Source: DATLMR01 sp035634255
GTDB taxonomy: Bacteria > Acidobacteriota > Blastocatellia > UBA7656
Length of the DNA stretch: 64,000 nucleotides
Direction of reading: 5' to 3'
Assembly (NCBI GenBank): GCA_035634255.1
Contig: DASQDI010000164.1
Location: forward strand, 1-64,000
The notes under the pieces were generated by a model that did not search any database, was not told the DNA's origin, and saw only the letters and a program-made list of their open reading frames with translations. Positions 26,101-33,338 of the stretch are shown here, in pieces (positions within the stretch are counted from its first letter, which is position 1; every line of letters starts with the position of its first letter). The position numbers and the translations under genes were made by a program.

Positions 26101-26292
26101 CTGCGAGGTGACGCCCGAGACCGCCGTGACTCGCCCTCCGCGGAACGGGCCGATGCTGCGATACTTCAGGCCCTTCAGGATCGGGTTCTGCTCGCCCTCG
26201 CGTTGCTGCGCGAGCGCGAACGAGCCGCCCGGTATGCAGAGGATCAATGAAAATAAGACAACGAAAAGGGGCTTCGTGCCGCCTGTTCTCAT
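23104..26292 (-). CDS. Secreted BNR/VPS10-like repeat protein
   Basis: A 1062-residue exported protein. After a signal peptide, about eleven Asp-box-like words (KTTDGGAGW, RSTDGGKNW, KSNDGGRTF, TRDGGKNW, KTSDFGKTW and others) mark stacked beta-propellers of the sortilin/VPS10 or BNR type, up to about residue 720. The C-terminal third has a beta-rich stretch and a predicted helical region (LLLRIRDKLTETHNAIIRIRD). Such proteins are widespread in Acidobacteria and Bacteroidetes and are often called glycosyl hydrolases, but catalytic residues cannot be assigned here. AAGGAG precedes the ATG. The neighbouring TonB receptor suggests a polymer-uptake context, which is inference. Confidence 0.85.
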   Translation of the reverse strand: MRTGGTKPLFVVLFSLILCIPGGSFALAQQREGEQNPILKGLKYRSIGPFRGGRVTAVSGVTSQPQVYYFGATGGGVWKTTDGGAGWEPISDGYFNTGSVGGIGVSESDPNVIYVGMGESPVRGNVSHGDGVYKSTDAGKSWRHVGLSDTRHIGRVRVHPRNPDTVYVAAMGHLFGPNEQRGVFRSTDGGKNWQKVLFRSNKAGAVDLILDPSNPNVIYAGFWEISRTPYSLESGGPGGGLFKSTDAGETWADITRNEGLPKGIIGKVGVTVSPADPNRLWAIIEAEEGGVFRSNDAGKTWERVNQQRNLRQRAWYYTRIYADTQNADSVYVLNVGFYKSNDGGRTFSSISVPHSDNHDLWIAPNDSARMINSNDGGANVSVNGGRTWTEQDQPTAQFYRVAVDNDFPYHIYGAQQDNSTVKIPSRTSDSGIDRTHWYDVGGGESGWIAPSPKNPDVVFAGSYGGLITRYDRRTGQSRNVTVWPDNPMGAGAEAMKYRFQWNFPIVFSPHEPHALYAGGNILFRSTNEGQSWEAISPDLTRNDKSKQGPSGGPITKDNTSVEYYDTIFTVIESPVQKGVIWAGTDDGLVQLTRDGGKNWENVTPRGMPEWIQVNSIDASPHSAGTAYVAATMYKSDDFRPYLYKTSDFGKTWKKITAGIPDGAFTRVIREDTDRAGLLYAGTETGMYVSFDGGERWQPLQLNLPVVPITDLAVHGREKDLVVATQGRSFYVLDDLNVLHAMADAMKGEAFLFKPEETYRMQGSGGFSQPGASLGQNPPNGVVIHYYLKNKPSKDVSLEILDGSGKVIKKIAGRAGEAQEAQGAQGGQGPGGNRESAPSDAGLNRVVWDLRHEDATRFPGLIMWAGNTRGPRAVPGNYQVRLTVDGRTLTEGFTIKKDPRLETTDAEFAKQFDLLLRIRDKLTETHNAIIRIRDVRKQIEDIFARAKDEPNGKAITDAGKSFNAKITAVEEELYQTKNQSNQDPLNYPIRLNNKLAALGGTVEDADAAPTDQSYAVYDELTAKIDAQLRKLDQIMSTDLPAFNRLVREQNIPAVVVKARAAGR

Positions 26293-26387
26293 CGCGGGTT
26301 CTCCTTAGATAGTTTTGAAAAATGCCAGCGGGAAAGCTTCAAATTACCAGGACGCCGCTGGGTTGGAGAGGGTTACATTTTTAATTC

Positions 26388-29114
26388 TCAGAACCGGGTA
26401 TTGTACCTGACGTAAACGCCTCTGCCGGGCGCGTCCACCCCCCAGCTGACTCCGCGGTAATTCCGGTCGCCGATGTTTTCGAAGTCCACGATGATCTCGT
26501 GCCGCTCTCCGAACTTCACCCCCCCGCGAACGTTGAAGGTGACGTATCCCGGAATCGCCGTAAACAGCGGCGATGAGTCCTCGCCGGGGCCGAGGACCCG
26601 GTCCTGTATCTGCGCGAGGGTCTCACCCGTCGCGAGCAGCACGTCGTCGGCCGTGCCCCGCGCGCCGTCAGGCCCCGCGCCCACGAAGCCGCGCGCCGTC
26701 GCGCCGTTGAAGAAGAATCCCTCGATGCTGTCGCGCGAGCGCGCGGCCCCGGTGCGGCGGTCTTCGAGCGCGAGGCTCGCTATCCGGCCCTGCCTGCCCG
26801 CCGCGTGGATGTAGGGCTCGACCCAGAAGCGGCCGCGCGCGGGCACGTAGCGTATCTTGAGCCAGCCGTCCGGCGCGGGCGTCCCGCCCTCGATGTTGGG
26901 CGGCAAACCGGTCCTCTTATCCTCGGCGTACAGGTAGGTGAATACCGTGCTCGCGGTCCACTGCCTGCTTATCTCAACCTCAAGCTCGTGCTCGAACCCG
27001 TAGATGCGCGCGTCGTCGAAGTTGGCGCGGACCAGCACTGGCGCGGACGTGGCATCGACGAAGACGACCCCGTTTGAGTTCTGAGAGGTGATGGGCTGGC
27101 CCCCGATCTCAAGCCCGACCGCTCCGGGCGGGAGGATCAACGCCTGCTTGACGATGTTGTCATAGATGTCGTTGACGAAGAAGGCGAGCTCCGTGTCGAC
27201 CCGCCTGTTGCGGTAGCGCACGCCCGCCTCGTAACTGAGGCTGGTCTCGGGGCCGACCTGCGTGACCGGGATTCCGGTCGCGACGGCCGTGCGGTCCGCG
27301 GTCGTGCCGACCTGCGCCCCGAGCCCCGCGACATCAGGCGCGGCGACCTCGAAGCCCGAGCCCGTGAGTCCCAGAGTCCCCAGGTCCGTCATGTGAGGCG
27401 CGCGAAAGCCCCGGCTGATGTTGGCGACCAGATTAAGCCCGTCGACAGGAGTCACGACGACCCCGCCCCTGAACGAGGCGTCCGACACGCGCAGGGAGTC
27501 ATCCGGCCACAGCCGCTCCCCGCCGACCAGAGGGCTATCTTCTGCCCGCGCCCTGTACGAGGCCGCGCTGTAGCGCACGTTCCCGATCAGGCGGAGCCTG
27601 TTCGGCACCCAGTCGAACACGTCCTGCGCGTAAACGCCCCCGCTTATAAAGCGCGCGTTGTCGGGCACGCGGGGGCGGCGCAGCCTGACGGAGTTCGACG
27701 CGGGATTCACCCCGAAAGCGGGCGAGTCGATCCGCTCGTGATAAAACTCCGCGCCGAACAGGAGGTTCTGTCGCGTGCCCAGCTGCTTGCTGGCGCTCAG
27801 CTGCGCGCCGTTTACGTTGGTCCGCTCGTACTCGTGGTTGATCGAGGCGAGGGGGTTGCCGCCCCCGCCCTGGTTCACGCGCTCTTCCCTCTGCGAGTTG
27901 AACGAATAGACGGCGGAGAAGCCGTCGAACCAGCCGAGCTTCACCCGGTCGTACTTGACGTAGAAGAGGTCGAGCATCAGGTTCCGCAGGTCGGCTACGA
28001 GGTTCCCGTCACCCCCTAACAACTGGTCGTAGCGTTTGCCGCCGTCCTGCTGCCCGCGCGTGTAATTGATGACGAACCGATCCGCGGTCGTGGGCGCCCA
28101 GCTCATCTTGAGCATGCCGCCGTATTGAGTGAAGGCCGTGTCGGGCAGACGGCTGCCGATGACTCCCTCCGAGCTGACGCCGAAGAACCGGGTCACGGCG
28201 TTGTGCGAGTCGATGCCGCCCCCCGGCCTCAGAGTGTTCACGCGGCGGCCCGCGACGTTGGCGATCACCCCGAAAGTTTCGGTCGCGAAAGAAGTGGTGA
28301 GCGTCGAGCCGAAGCTGGCGTCACTCGTGTTGAAAAAGGTGCTGAGCTTGCCGCGAACGTTGCTCCCCTGCTGGGAGTAGGGCGGTATCAGCGAAAGGAA
28401 CTGGATGCTGCCGCCGAGCGCGTCGCTGCCGTACTGCGCGCTGTTGGAGCCGCGCAGTATTTCGACCGAATCCAGGTTCGACGACTCGACGAGGTTGAGG
28501 AACGTGTTGATGCCCCCGCGCGCGGCGGACGTGGAGTAGCGCACGCCGTCGATGAAGACGTTCACCTTGTTGCCCGTGAGCCCGCGCACGAAGACCCCGG
28601 CTATGGTCGGGCTGGTGCGCTGGAGGTGGACGCCTACCTCTTCCTGAGCGACCTGCGCGGTGACGGTCTTGGCGCGCTCGTCTATCTCGCGCGCGTCGAT
28701 AATGTTCACTTCCTGCGGGACGCGCTCGACGTTCTCCGCGACCCCCGGCGTCGCGGTGACGGTCACCTGCTCGGACACCGCCCGAGGCTCGACCGTGATC
28801 TCGACCTCCTCGGCCGGCGCGTCGCCGACGTGTACCGCCGCGCGCCGCTCATCGAACCCCGGAGTCGTCACGACGAGGACGTAATGGCCCGCCGCCGGCA
28901 TGGAGAAGCTGAAGTGCCCGCGGGAGTCGGTCTTCGAGACGGCTATGACGGCCTGCCGCGCGCTCATAAGCGACACCTGAGCATCGACCACCACCGCGCC
29001 ATCCGAATCCCTCACGGTCCCCGACAGCGAGCGCGCCTGCCGCCCGTGCGCCGGCGATAGCAGAGCGAGCAGGACCATGAATCCGGTCAACGGCGTGAGC
29101 ATTTTTCTACACAT
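26388..29114 (-). CDS. TonB-dependent receptor with carboxypeptidase-regulatory-like N-terminus
   Basis: Outer-membrane transporter of about 908 residues. A signal peptide (MLTPLTGFMVLLALLSPAHG) precedes a carboxypeptidase-regulatory-like beta-sandwich (SLSGTVRDSDGAVVVDAQVSL). A plug domain (VNIIDAREID, GVFVRGLTGNKVNVFIDGVR, VEILRGSNSAQYGSDALGGSI) leads to the beta-barrel, which ends in YVRYNTRF with the terminal Phe needed for barrel insertion. The ligand is unknown; iron complexes, cobalamin and oligosaccharides are all taken up by this family. The start is uncertain: 29114 has AGGTAGGG about 10 bases upstream, while 29144 and 29102 are alternatives. Confidence 0.9.
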   Translation of the reverse strand: MCRKMLTPLTGFMVLLALLSPAHGRQARSLSGTVRDSDGAVVVDAQVSLMSARQAVIAVSKTDSRGHFSFSMPAAGHYVLVVTTPGFDERRAAVHVGDAPAEEVEITVEPRAVSEQVTVTATPGVAENVERVPQEVNIIDAREIDERAKTVTAQVAQEEVGVHLQRTSPTIAGVFVRGLTGNKVNVFIDGVRYSTSAARGGINTFLNLVESSNLDSVEILRGSNSAQYGSDALGGSIQFLSLIPPYSQQGSNVRGKLSTFFNTSDASFGSTLTTSFATETFGVIANVAGRRVNTLRPGGGIDSHNAVTRFFGVSSEGVIGSRLPDTAFTQYGGMLKMSWAPTTADRFVINYTRGQQDGGKRYDQLLGGDGNLVADLRNLMLDLFYVKYDRVKLGWFDGFSAVYSFNSQREERVNQGGGGNPLASINHEYERTNVNGAQLSASKQLGTRQNLLFGAEFYHERIDSPAFGVNPASNSVRLRRPRVPDNARFISGGVYAQDVFDWVPNRLRLIGNVRYSAASYRARAEDSPLVGGERLWPDDSLRVSDASFRGGVVVTPVDGLNLVANISRGFRAPHMTDLGTLGLTGSGFEVAAPDVAGLGAQVGTTADRTAVATGIPVTQVGPETSLSYEAGVRYRNRRVDTELAFFVNDIYDNIVKQALILPPGAVGLEIGGQPITSQNSNGVVFVDATSAPVLVRANFDDARIYGFEHELEVEISRQWTASTVFTYLYAEDKRTGLPPNIEGGTPAPDGWLKIRYVPARGRFWVEPYIHAAGRQGRIASLALEDRRTGAARSRDSIEGFFFNGATARGFVGAGPDGARGTADDVLLATGETLAQIQDRVLGPGEDSSPLFTAIPGYVTFNVRGGVKFGERHEIIVDFENIGDRNYRGVSWGVDAPGRGVYVRYNTRF

Positions 29115-29169
29115 AAAACAGAACCCTACCTGGCTCGAAAACATATTTTGAGCGGAAAAGACGTGATAA

Positions 29170-29199
29170 AGCCTAAATGGACGGGTCCCGACAAGTCAA
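29170..29199 (-). promoter_or_regulatory. Possible promoter of the TonB receptor gene
   Basis: On the minus strand TTGACTTG (29192-29199) followed, 18 bases after TTGACT, by TAGGCT (29170-29175). It shares the TTGACTTG start with the promoters predicted at 14012 and 56485; its -10 box is weaker. Confidence 0.3.
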
Positions 29200-29235
29200 T
29201 TCAAATTAGAAATCTCCGGGGCGGAGCGCGGGCCG

Positions 29236-30390
29236 CTATTCAATCGAGTATCGCTTCAGGAGGTTGCGCGCGATGACGAGCCGCTGGAGCTCGTTCGTCC
29301 CGCCGCCTATTATCAACAGGGGCGCGTCCCGGTAATACCGCTCGACGCGGAAGTCTCTGGCGTAGCCGTTGCCCCCGAGTATCCGCATCGCCTCAAGCGC
29401 GCACTCCTGCGCGGTCTCCGTGGCGAAGAGCTTGGCCATCCCGGCTTCGAGGTCGCAACGTTCCCCGCGGTCTTTCTTCTCGGCGGCGGCGTAGATGAGC
29501 AGCCTCGAAGCCTCGATCTTCGTCGCCATGTCGGCCAGCTTTATCTGTATGGTCTGGTGCTCGCAGATGGGCTTGCCGAACGTGCGGCGCTGCTGCGCGT
29601 AGCGGATGGCGTCTTCGAAGGCCGCGCGCGCGACCCCGAGCCCGCGCGCGGCGACGTTGATGCGCTCGGATTCCAGGCCGCTCATCACCTGCTTGAAGCC
29701 CCGCCCCTCGACACCTCCGATCAGGTCCCCGGCCGGGACCCTGAAGTCTTCGAACAGAATCTCGCAGGTCTCGACGCTCTTATACCCGAGCTTATCTATG
29801 TCGCGGCTCACCGAGAGTCCGGGGCCGCCTTTCTCGATGACGAACGCGCTCATCCCCGCGTGCGCGGGGGCGGCCTCGGCGTCGGTCTTTGCGAGCAGGA
29901 GGAAGGTGTCTCCGAACCTCCCGTTTGTGACCCACATCTTCGCCCCGTTGACGAGGTAATGATCCCCCTCGCGCGCGGCCGTCGTGCGGATGGCCTGAAG
30001 GTCCGTGCCCGCTTCTGTCTCCGACAGGCAGATGCCCCCGCGCCTCTCCCCGCGCGCGAGGGCCGGGAGCAGCCTGACCTTCTGCTCTTCGGTGCCGAAT
30101 TTTTCCAGCACGTCGCACAGCACCGAGTGCGTGCCGACGATGCCCGCGAGCCCCATCCACACGCGCGCGATCTCTTCGAAGATCATCGCGTAGACCGAGT
30201 AGCTCAGGTCCTGCCCGCCGTACTTTTCCGGCACGTTCGCGCCGAAGAGCCCGATCTCTTTCATGCGCTCGACGAGGGCCGAGGGGTATTCGTTGCGGTG
30301 CTCAAGCTCTGACGCGACGGGCGCGACCTCCCTCTCCAGAAAGCGCCTCACGGTGGATAAGACAAGCTGTTCTTCTTCGTCGAGCGGCAT
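29236..30390 (-). CDS. Acyl-CoA dehydrogenase, isovaleryl-type catalytic base
   Basis: FAD-dependent acyl-CoA dehydrogenase of 384 residues, normal for the family, with CLSETEAGTDLQAIRTTA, YLVNGAKMWVTNG and LGGNGYARDFRVERYYRDA. The usual C-terminal base motif YEGT is replaced by GGGTNEL, so the glutamate used by medium- and short-chain enzymes is missing. Instead GLESERINVAARG (E242) lines up with the base of isovaleryl-CoA and long-chain enzymes (GLDLERL). That suggests a branched- or long-chain substrate. No leucine-degradation partner genes are adjacent. Confidence 0.88.
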   Translation of the reverse strand: MPLDEEEQLVLSTVRRFLEREVAPVASELEHRNEYPSALVERMKEIGLFGANVPEKYGGQDLSYSVYAMIFEEIARVWMGLAGIVGTHSVLCDVLEKFGTEEQKVRLLPALARGERRGGICLSETEAGTDLQAIRTTAAREGDHYLVNGAKMWVTNGRFGDTFLLLAKTDAEAAPAHAGMSAFVIEKGGPGLSVSRDIDKLGYKSVETCEILFEDFRVPAGDLIGGVEGRGFKQVMSGLESERINVAARGLGVARAAFEDAIRYAQQRRTFGKPICEHQTIQIKLADMATKIEASRLLIYAAAEKKDRGERCDLEAGMAKLFATETAQECALEAMRILGGNGYARDFRVERYYRDAPLLIIGGGTNELQRLVIARNLLKRYSIE

Positions 30391-30698
30391 GAGTAATCTA
30401 ATCTCGAATCGGAGTCTTCGGAATTAAGCCCGCCAAGTATACGGGCGGAGGATTTTCAATGCAATTCAAACCGCCGCGCGCGAAGGCCCGCGCTCTCCGT
30501 TGAATCGACGAAGCGGAAGGTGATGTCGCGGCCGGAAGGGGCCGATCTGAAGGAGTGAAGGGGCGCCGAGTTTTGAGTGCTGAGCCTTGTGGCAAGGAGG
30601 CTTTGATAATCTCTGCGGTGCGTTCCCGAATCTTCTTGATTCGAAAATCGCTTTACAGAACCCTCCCGACTCAGCACTCATCTCTCAGGCTTGGAAAG
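30391..30698. repeat. Intergenic region with TGAGTGCTGAG / CTCAGCACTCA inverted repeat
   Basis: The 308-base gap holds no supportable gene. It carries a perfect 11-bp inverted repeat, TGAGTGCTGAG at 30574-30584 and CTCAGCACTCA at 30670-30680, separated by 85 bases. This recalls the other CAGT/CTGA-type repeats found at gene ends in this window. It lies just downstream of the small secreted protein gene. Confidence 0.45.
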
Positions 30699-31130
30699 TT
30701 ACCTGACCTTCGTCAACACGCTGTCGTTCTTCGACACGACGCTGATTATCTCCCACCCATCCATGCCGGGTATGTTCCACCCTCTCAGGATCGGGTCGGC
30801 CGCCGCTCCGCTCTCGTCCATCTCTAAAACGAGCTTGGTGTCGTCCGGAGCGTCGGCGCCGGGGTGCTCGACGCGGACGGTCCTTATCATCGCCACGGGC
30901 TCATTAGTCAGGTCTTCCTGGTAAAGCCCGAACAGGTTCACATCGTTCTGGTGGATTTGATAAAGGACGTACCTGCCCGGCGGGAGCATATAGTCACCCA
31001 TCCTCAAAGCATGCCTGACGTTAATCTCGTAATTGACCCGCTTATGTAATGGCCCCTGCGCGAAGGTTGTGGACGCCAGCGCCGCCAGCACCGCGAATAA
31101 TACCAGTGCTTTCCTATGTATCGATTTCAT
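30699..31130 (-). CDS. Small secreted protein of unknown function
   Basis: 143-residue protein with a signal peptide (MKSIHRKALVLFAVLAALASTTFAQG). The mature part is a compact beta-rich domain with YMLPPGRYVLYQIHQND and NLFGLYQEDL. I do not recognise a named domain; LPxGxYVLY-type secreted proteins are common in Acidobacteria. An in-frame start ten codons upstream would hide the signal peptide, so 31130 is preferred. Periplasmic or surface location is inferred. Confidence 0.65.
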   Translation of the reverse strand: MKSIHRKALVLFAVLAALASTTFAQGPLHKRVNYEINVRHALRMGDYMLPPGRYVLYQIHQNDVNLFGLYQEDLTNEPVAMIRTVRVEHPGADAPDDTKLVLEMDESGAAADPILRGWNIPGMDGWEIISVVSKNDSVLTKVR

Positions 31131-31313
31131 GACCTCTACCCCCTTGATCTTATTTCTCATCTATCCGAAACGGCGTCACGCATGTTCTTCAGGCAATGAC
31201 CGTGCCAGAATCGCCTCCTGTAAGCCTGACGCTGGGGCCGTCAAAGCGGGGAAGATGTCGCATTTGAGGTCATCCATGTAGAGTAATATGACACTGGCTC
31301 TACGTATATTTTC

Positions 31314-33281
31314 CTATGGCACGTCCGGCTCAATCTCCATGAACGGGGTGTCATCGCCTCCGACCATCGACGTGTGAGCTTCGAGTATCGCGTTGCTCAT
31401 CAGCACGGCGTCGGCCAGCAGAGTGGCGTCAGACAGCAGAGAGCCGTCGGAGAGCAGGGTGCCGTCAGACAGGAGCGTGCCATCCGCGAGCAGAGTCGCC
31501 ACGCCCATGAAGTAGGTGCCGAGGCCCAGTATCCCTCCGCTGCTCGTCAGGATGCTGTCCGAGAGCAGAGTGCCGTCGGTGAGCATCGTGCCGTCGGTGA
31601 GCAGGGTGCCGCCGGAGAGCAGAGTGCCGTCGGCCAGAAGGGTGCCTATGCCATATATCTTCTGATACTTCGTTATGAGGTTCGTCCCCCTCACGCACGT
31701 TTGATCGAGTATGAGCCCCTGAGCCCACGGGAAGCTCGTGACCGTTATCCCGGATGTGATGGTCGTCAGGGGGGCCGGGGGGGTGAGCGAGGTCAGCAGC
31801 GGGGTCCCGAGCGGGGTGTCGGACGTCAGGTTCGTGCGGACGAGCTTCGCCACCCGCACCGCCCCTTCCACGTTCAACTGCCCGGCCCCCTGCTCAAGTT
31901 TGTTGAAACCCTGAAGCGGCTGCGCGGTATACATCAGGATCGCTTTGACGAGGTTGGGCGTGAGGGTCGAGTTCGCCTGCAACATCAGGGCGGCGGTCCC
32001 GGCGACGAAGGGGGCGGCCATCGACGAGCCGCTCAGGAACATCATCCTGCGCCCGGACTCGGGGCTTGAGATCGCGCGGAGGGATGGGGTGCGCGCGACC
32101 AGGAGATTCCCATCCGACTGCGCGGAGATGATCTTGTTGCCGGGGGCCACCATGTCCGGCTTTATGAGGTTGTCGTAATGCCTCACCCCGTTCGAGTCGG
32201 TCCAGAAGGCTCGCGTCGGCCCGCGGGAGCTGTAGGTCGCGACCCCATCGTCGTGGCGGCTGATGGTGCCGAAGGTGTTCGAAGCGCCGACCGTGATGGC
32301 CGAAGGCTCTATGCCGGGCGAGTGGATGTGGCCGTAGAGCTTCCGGCCCTGACTGTTCTTGCCGTTGTTCCCGGCGGCCACCGTCACGACGAGGCCCGCG
32401 TTAACCAGTTTCCGCACCGCCCTGCAGACCGGGTCGTTCAGGTAAGAATCGACCGCCGGGGAGCCCAGGCTCAGGTTGGCGACGCGGATGTTGTAGGCCG
32501 CGTGATTGGCGAACAGCCAGTCGAGGGCCTGAAGCAGGGCGGAGACGCTGCCCCTCCCCTCGGAGTTGAGCACGCGGAGGTTGATGATCTTCGCGTTGGG
32601 CGCGATGCCGGTGTACTTGCCTTTCGAAACCACCCCGTTGCCTGCCGCGTCGGCCGCGACGTGAGTCCCATGGCCGTAAGGGTCATTGATGCGGTTCTCT
32701 CCCGTGAAGTCGCGGCTGTAGACGATGCGGGACACGCCGTTGGCCCCGGTGAAAGATACGTGCTGCGTGTCGATGCCGGAGTCGAGAATGGCTATGCCTA
32801 TCCCCGAGCCGTCCAGGGTGTAAGACCCGAGCAGGTTCGTCTGCTGCCGCACGCTCTCCGCGCCCGTGGTGATCGCGACGTGCCCTTTAAAGGAGACCGT
32901 CTCCCGGTCCGCGGAGATGTAGCGCACGTCGCGGTTCAGGGCGAATGCTTCCAGGGCGCCGACCGGCAGCTCCATCTGCGCCGACTTCAGGCTGCGGAAG
33001 TTGCGCCTCACCTGCCCGTCGTTCATCCGGGCGAGGCTGTCGGAAGAACTCTTGGCATCCTCGTTGAACTGGACGATGACGCTGACGCGCTCGCTGCCGA
33101 GGCCGGTGCGGGCCAGGGCCTTCAGGTCGGAGGAGATTTTTTCGGGCCACGCGACTGCCGGGGCCCCTCCGTATCTTTGGGCGCTCGCTTCGCCGCTCAG
33201 AAGGGAGCCGCTGAGGAGGCAGCAGGCGAGCATCATCGCCGTGATCAAGGTGAGGGATCTCTTTTTAAAAGGACTTTTCAT
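31314..33281 (-). CDS. Secreted subtilisin-like serine protease (S8) with C-terminal hexapeptide repeats
   Basis: A 655-residue exported subtilase. Signal peptide, then an inhibitor-I9-like propeptide (about 45-125: VSVIVQFNEDAKSSSDSLARM, LPVGALEAFALN), then the catalytic domain with Asp in ILDSGIDTQH (about 166), His in YGHGTHVAADAAG (about 203) and Ser in LSGSSMAAPFVAG (about 420). The C-terminus is the odd part: two runs of a six-residue repeat of form T-L-L-(S/T/A)-D-G (about residues 546-576 and 595-630), separated by a Gly-rich linker. A paralogue with the same kind of tail lies directly upstream in the transcript. Likely degrades extracellular protein. Confidence 0.9.
   Translation of the reverse strand: MKSPFKKRSLTLITAMMLACCLLSGSLLSGEASAQRYGGAPAVAWPEKISSDLKALARTGLGSERVSVIVQFNEDAKSSSDSLARMNDGQVRRNFRSLKSAQMELPVGALEAFALNRDVRYISADRETVSFKGHVAITTGAESVRQQTNLLGSYTLDGSGIGIAILDSGIDTQHVSFTGANGVSRIVYSRDFTGENRINDPYGHGTHVAADAAGNGVVSKGKYTGIAPNAKIINLRVLNSEGRGSVSALLQALDWLFANHAAYNIRVANLSLGSPAVDSYLNDPVCRAVRKLVNAGLVVTVAAGNNGKNSQGRKLYGHIHSPGIEPSAITVGASNTFGTISRHDDGVATYSSRGPTRAFWTDSNGVRHYDNLIKPDMVAPGNKIISAQSDGNLLVARTPSLRAISSPESGRRMMFLSGSSMAAPFVAGTAALMLQANSTLTPNLVKAILMYTAQPLQGFNKLEQGAGQLNVEGAVRVAKLVRTNLTSDTPLGTPLLTSLTPPAPLTTITSGITVTSFPWAQGLILDQTCVRGTNLITKYQKIYGIGTLLADGTLLSGGTLLTDGTMLTDGTLLSDSILTSSGGILGLGTYFMGVATLLADGTLLSDGTLLSDGSLLSDATLLADAVLMSNAILEAHTSMVGGDDTPFMEIEPDVP
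31391..31646 (-). repeat. 18-bp tandem repeats coding hexapeptides (first protease)
   Basis: Two blocks (about 31391-31497 and 31552-31646) of degenerate 18-bp units built around GTGCCGTC(A/G)G and GAGCAG on the plus strand. They are coding: each unit encodes one TLLSDG-type hexapeptide. Roughly eleven units in all. Confidence 0.7.
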
Positions 33282-33314
33282 ATCTCGTCTCTTATTCGAC
33301 CCGGGGGGCCGTCG

Positions 33315-33331
33315 CCGGGGCCTCTCCCCGG
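33315..33331. repeat. CCGGGG-N5-CCCCGG hairpin between the two proteases
   Basis: A perfect 6-bp GC stem with a 5-base loop lies in the 57-base gap between the subtilase genes, inside a run of GGGGCC words. No U-run follows on either strand, so it may be an attenuator or mRNA-stabilising hairpin. Confidence 0.3.
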
Positions 33332-33338
33332 CCGGGGC

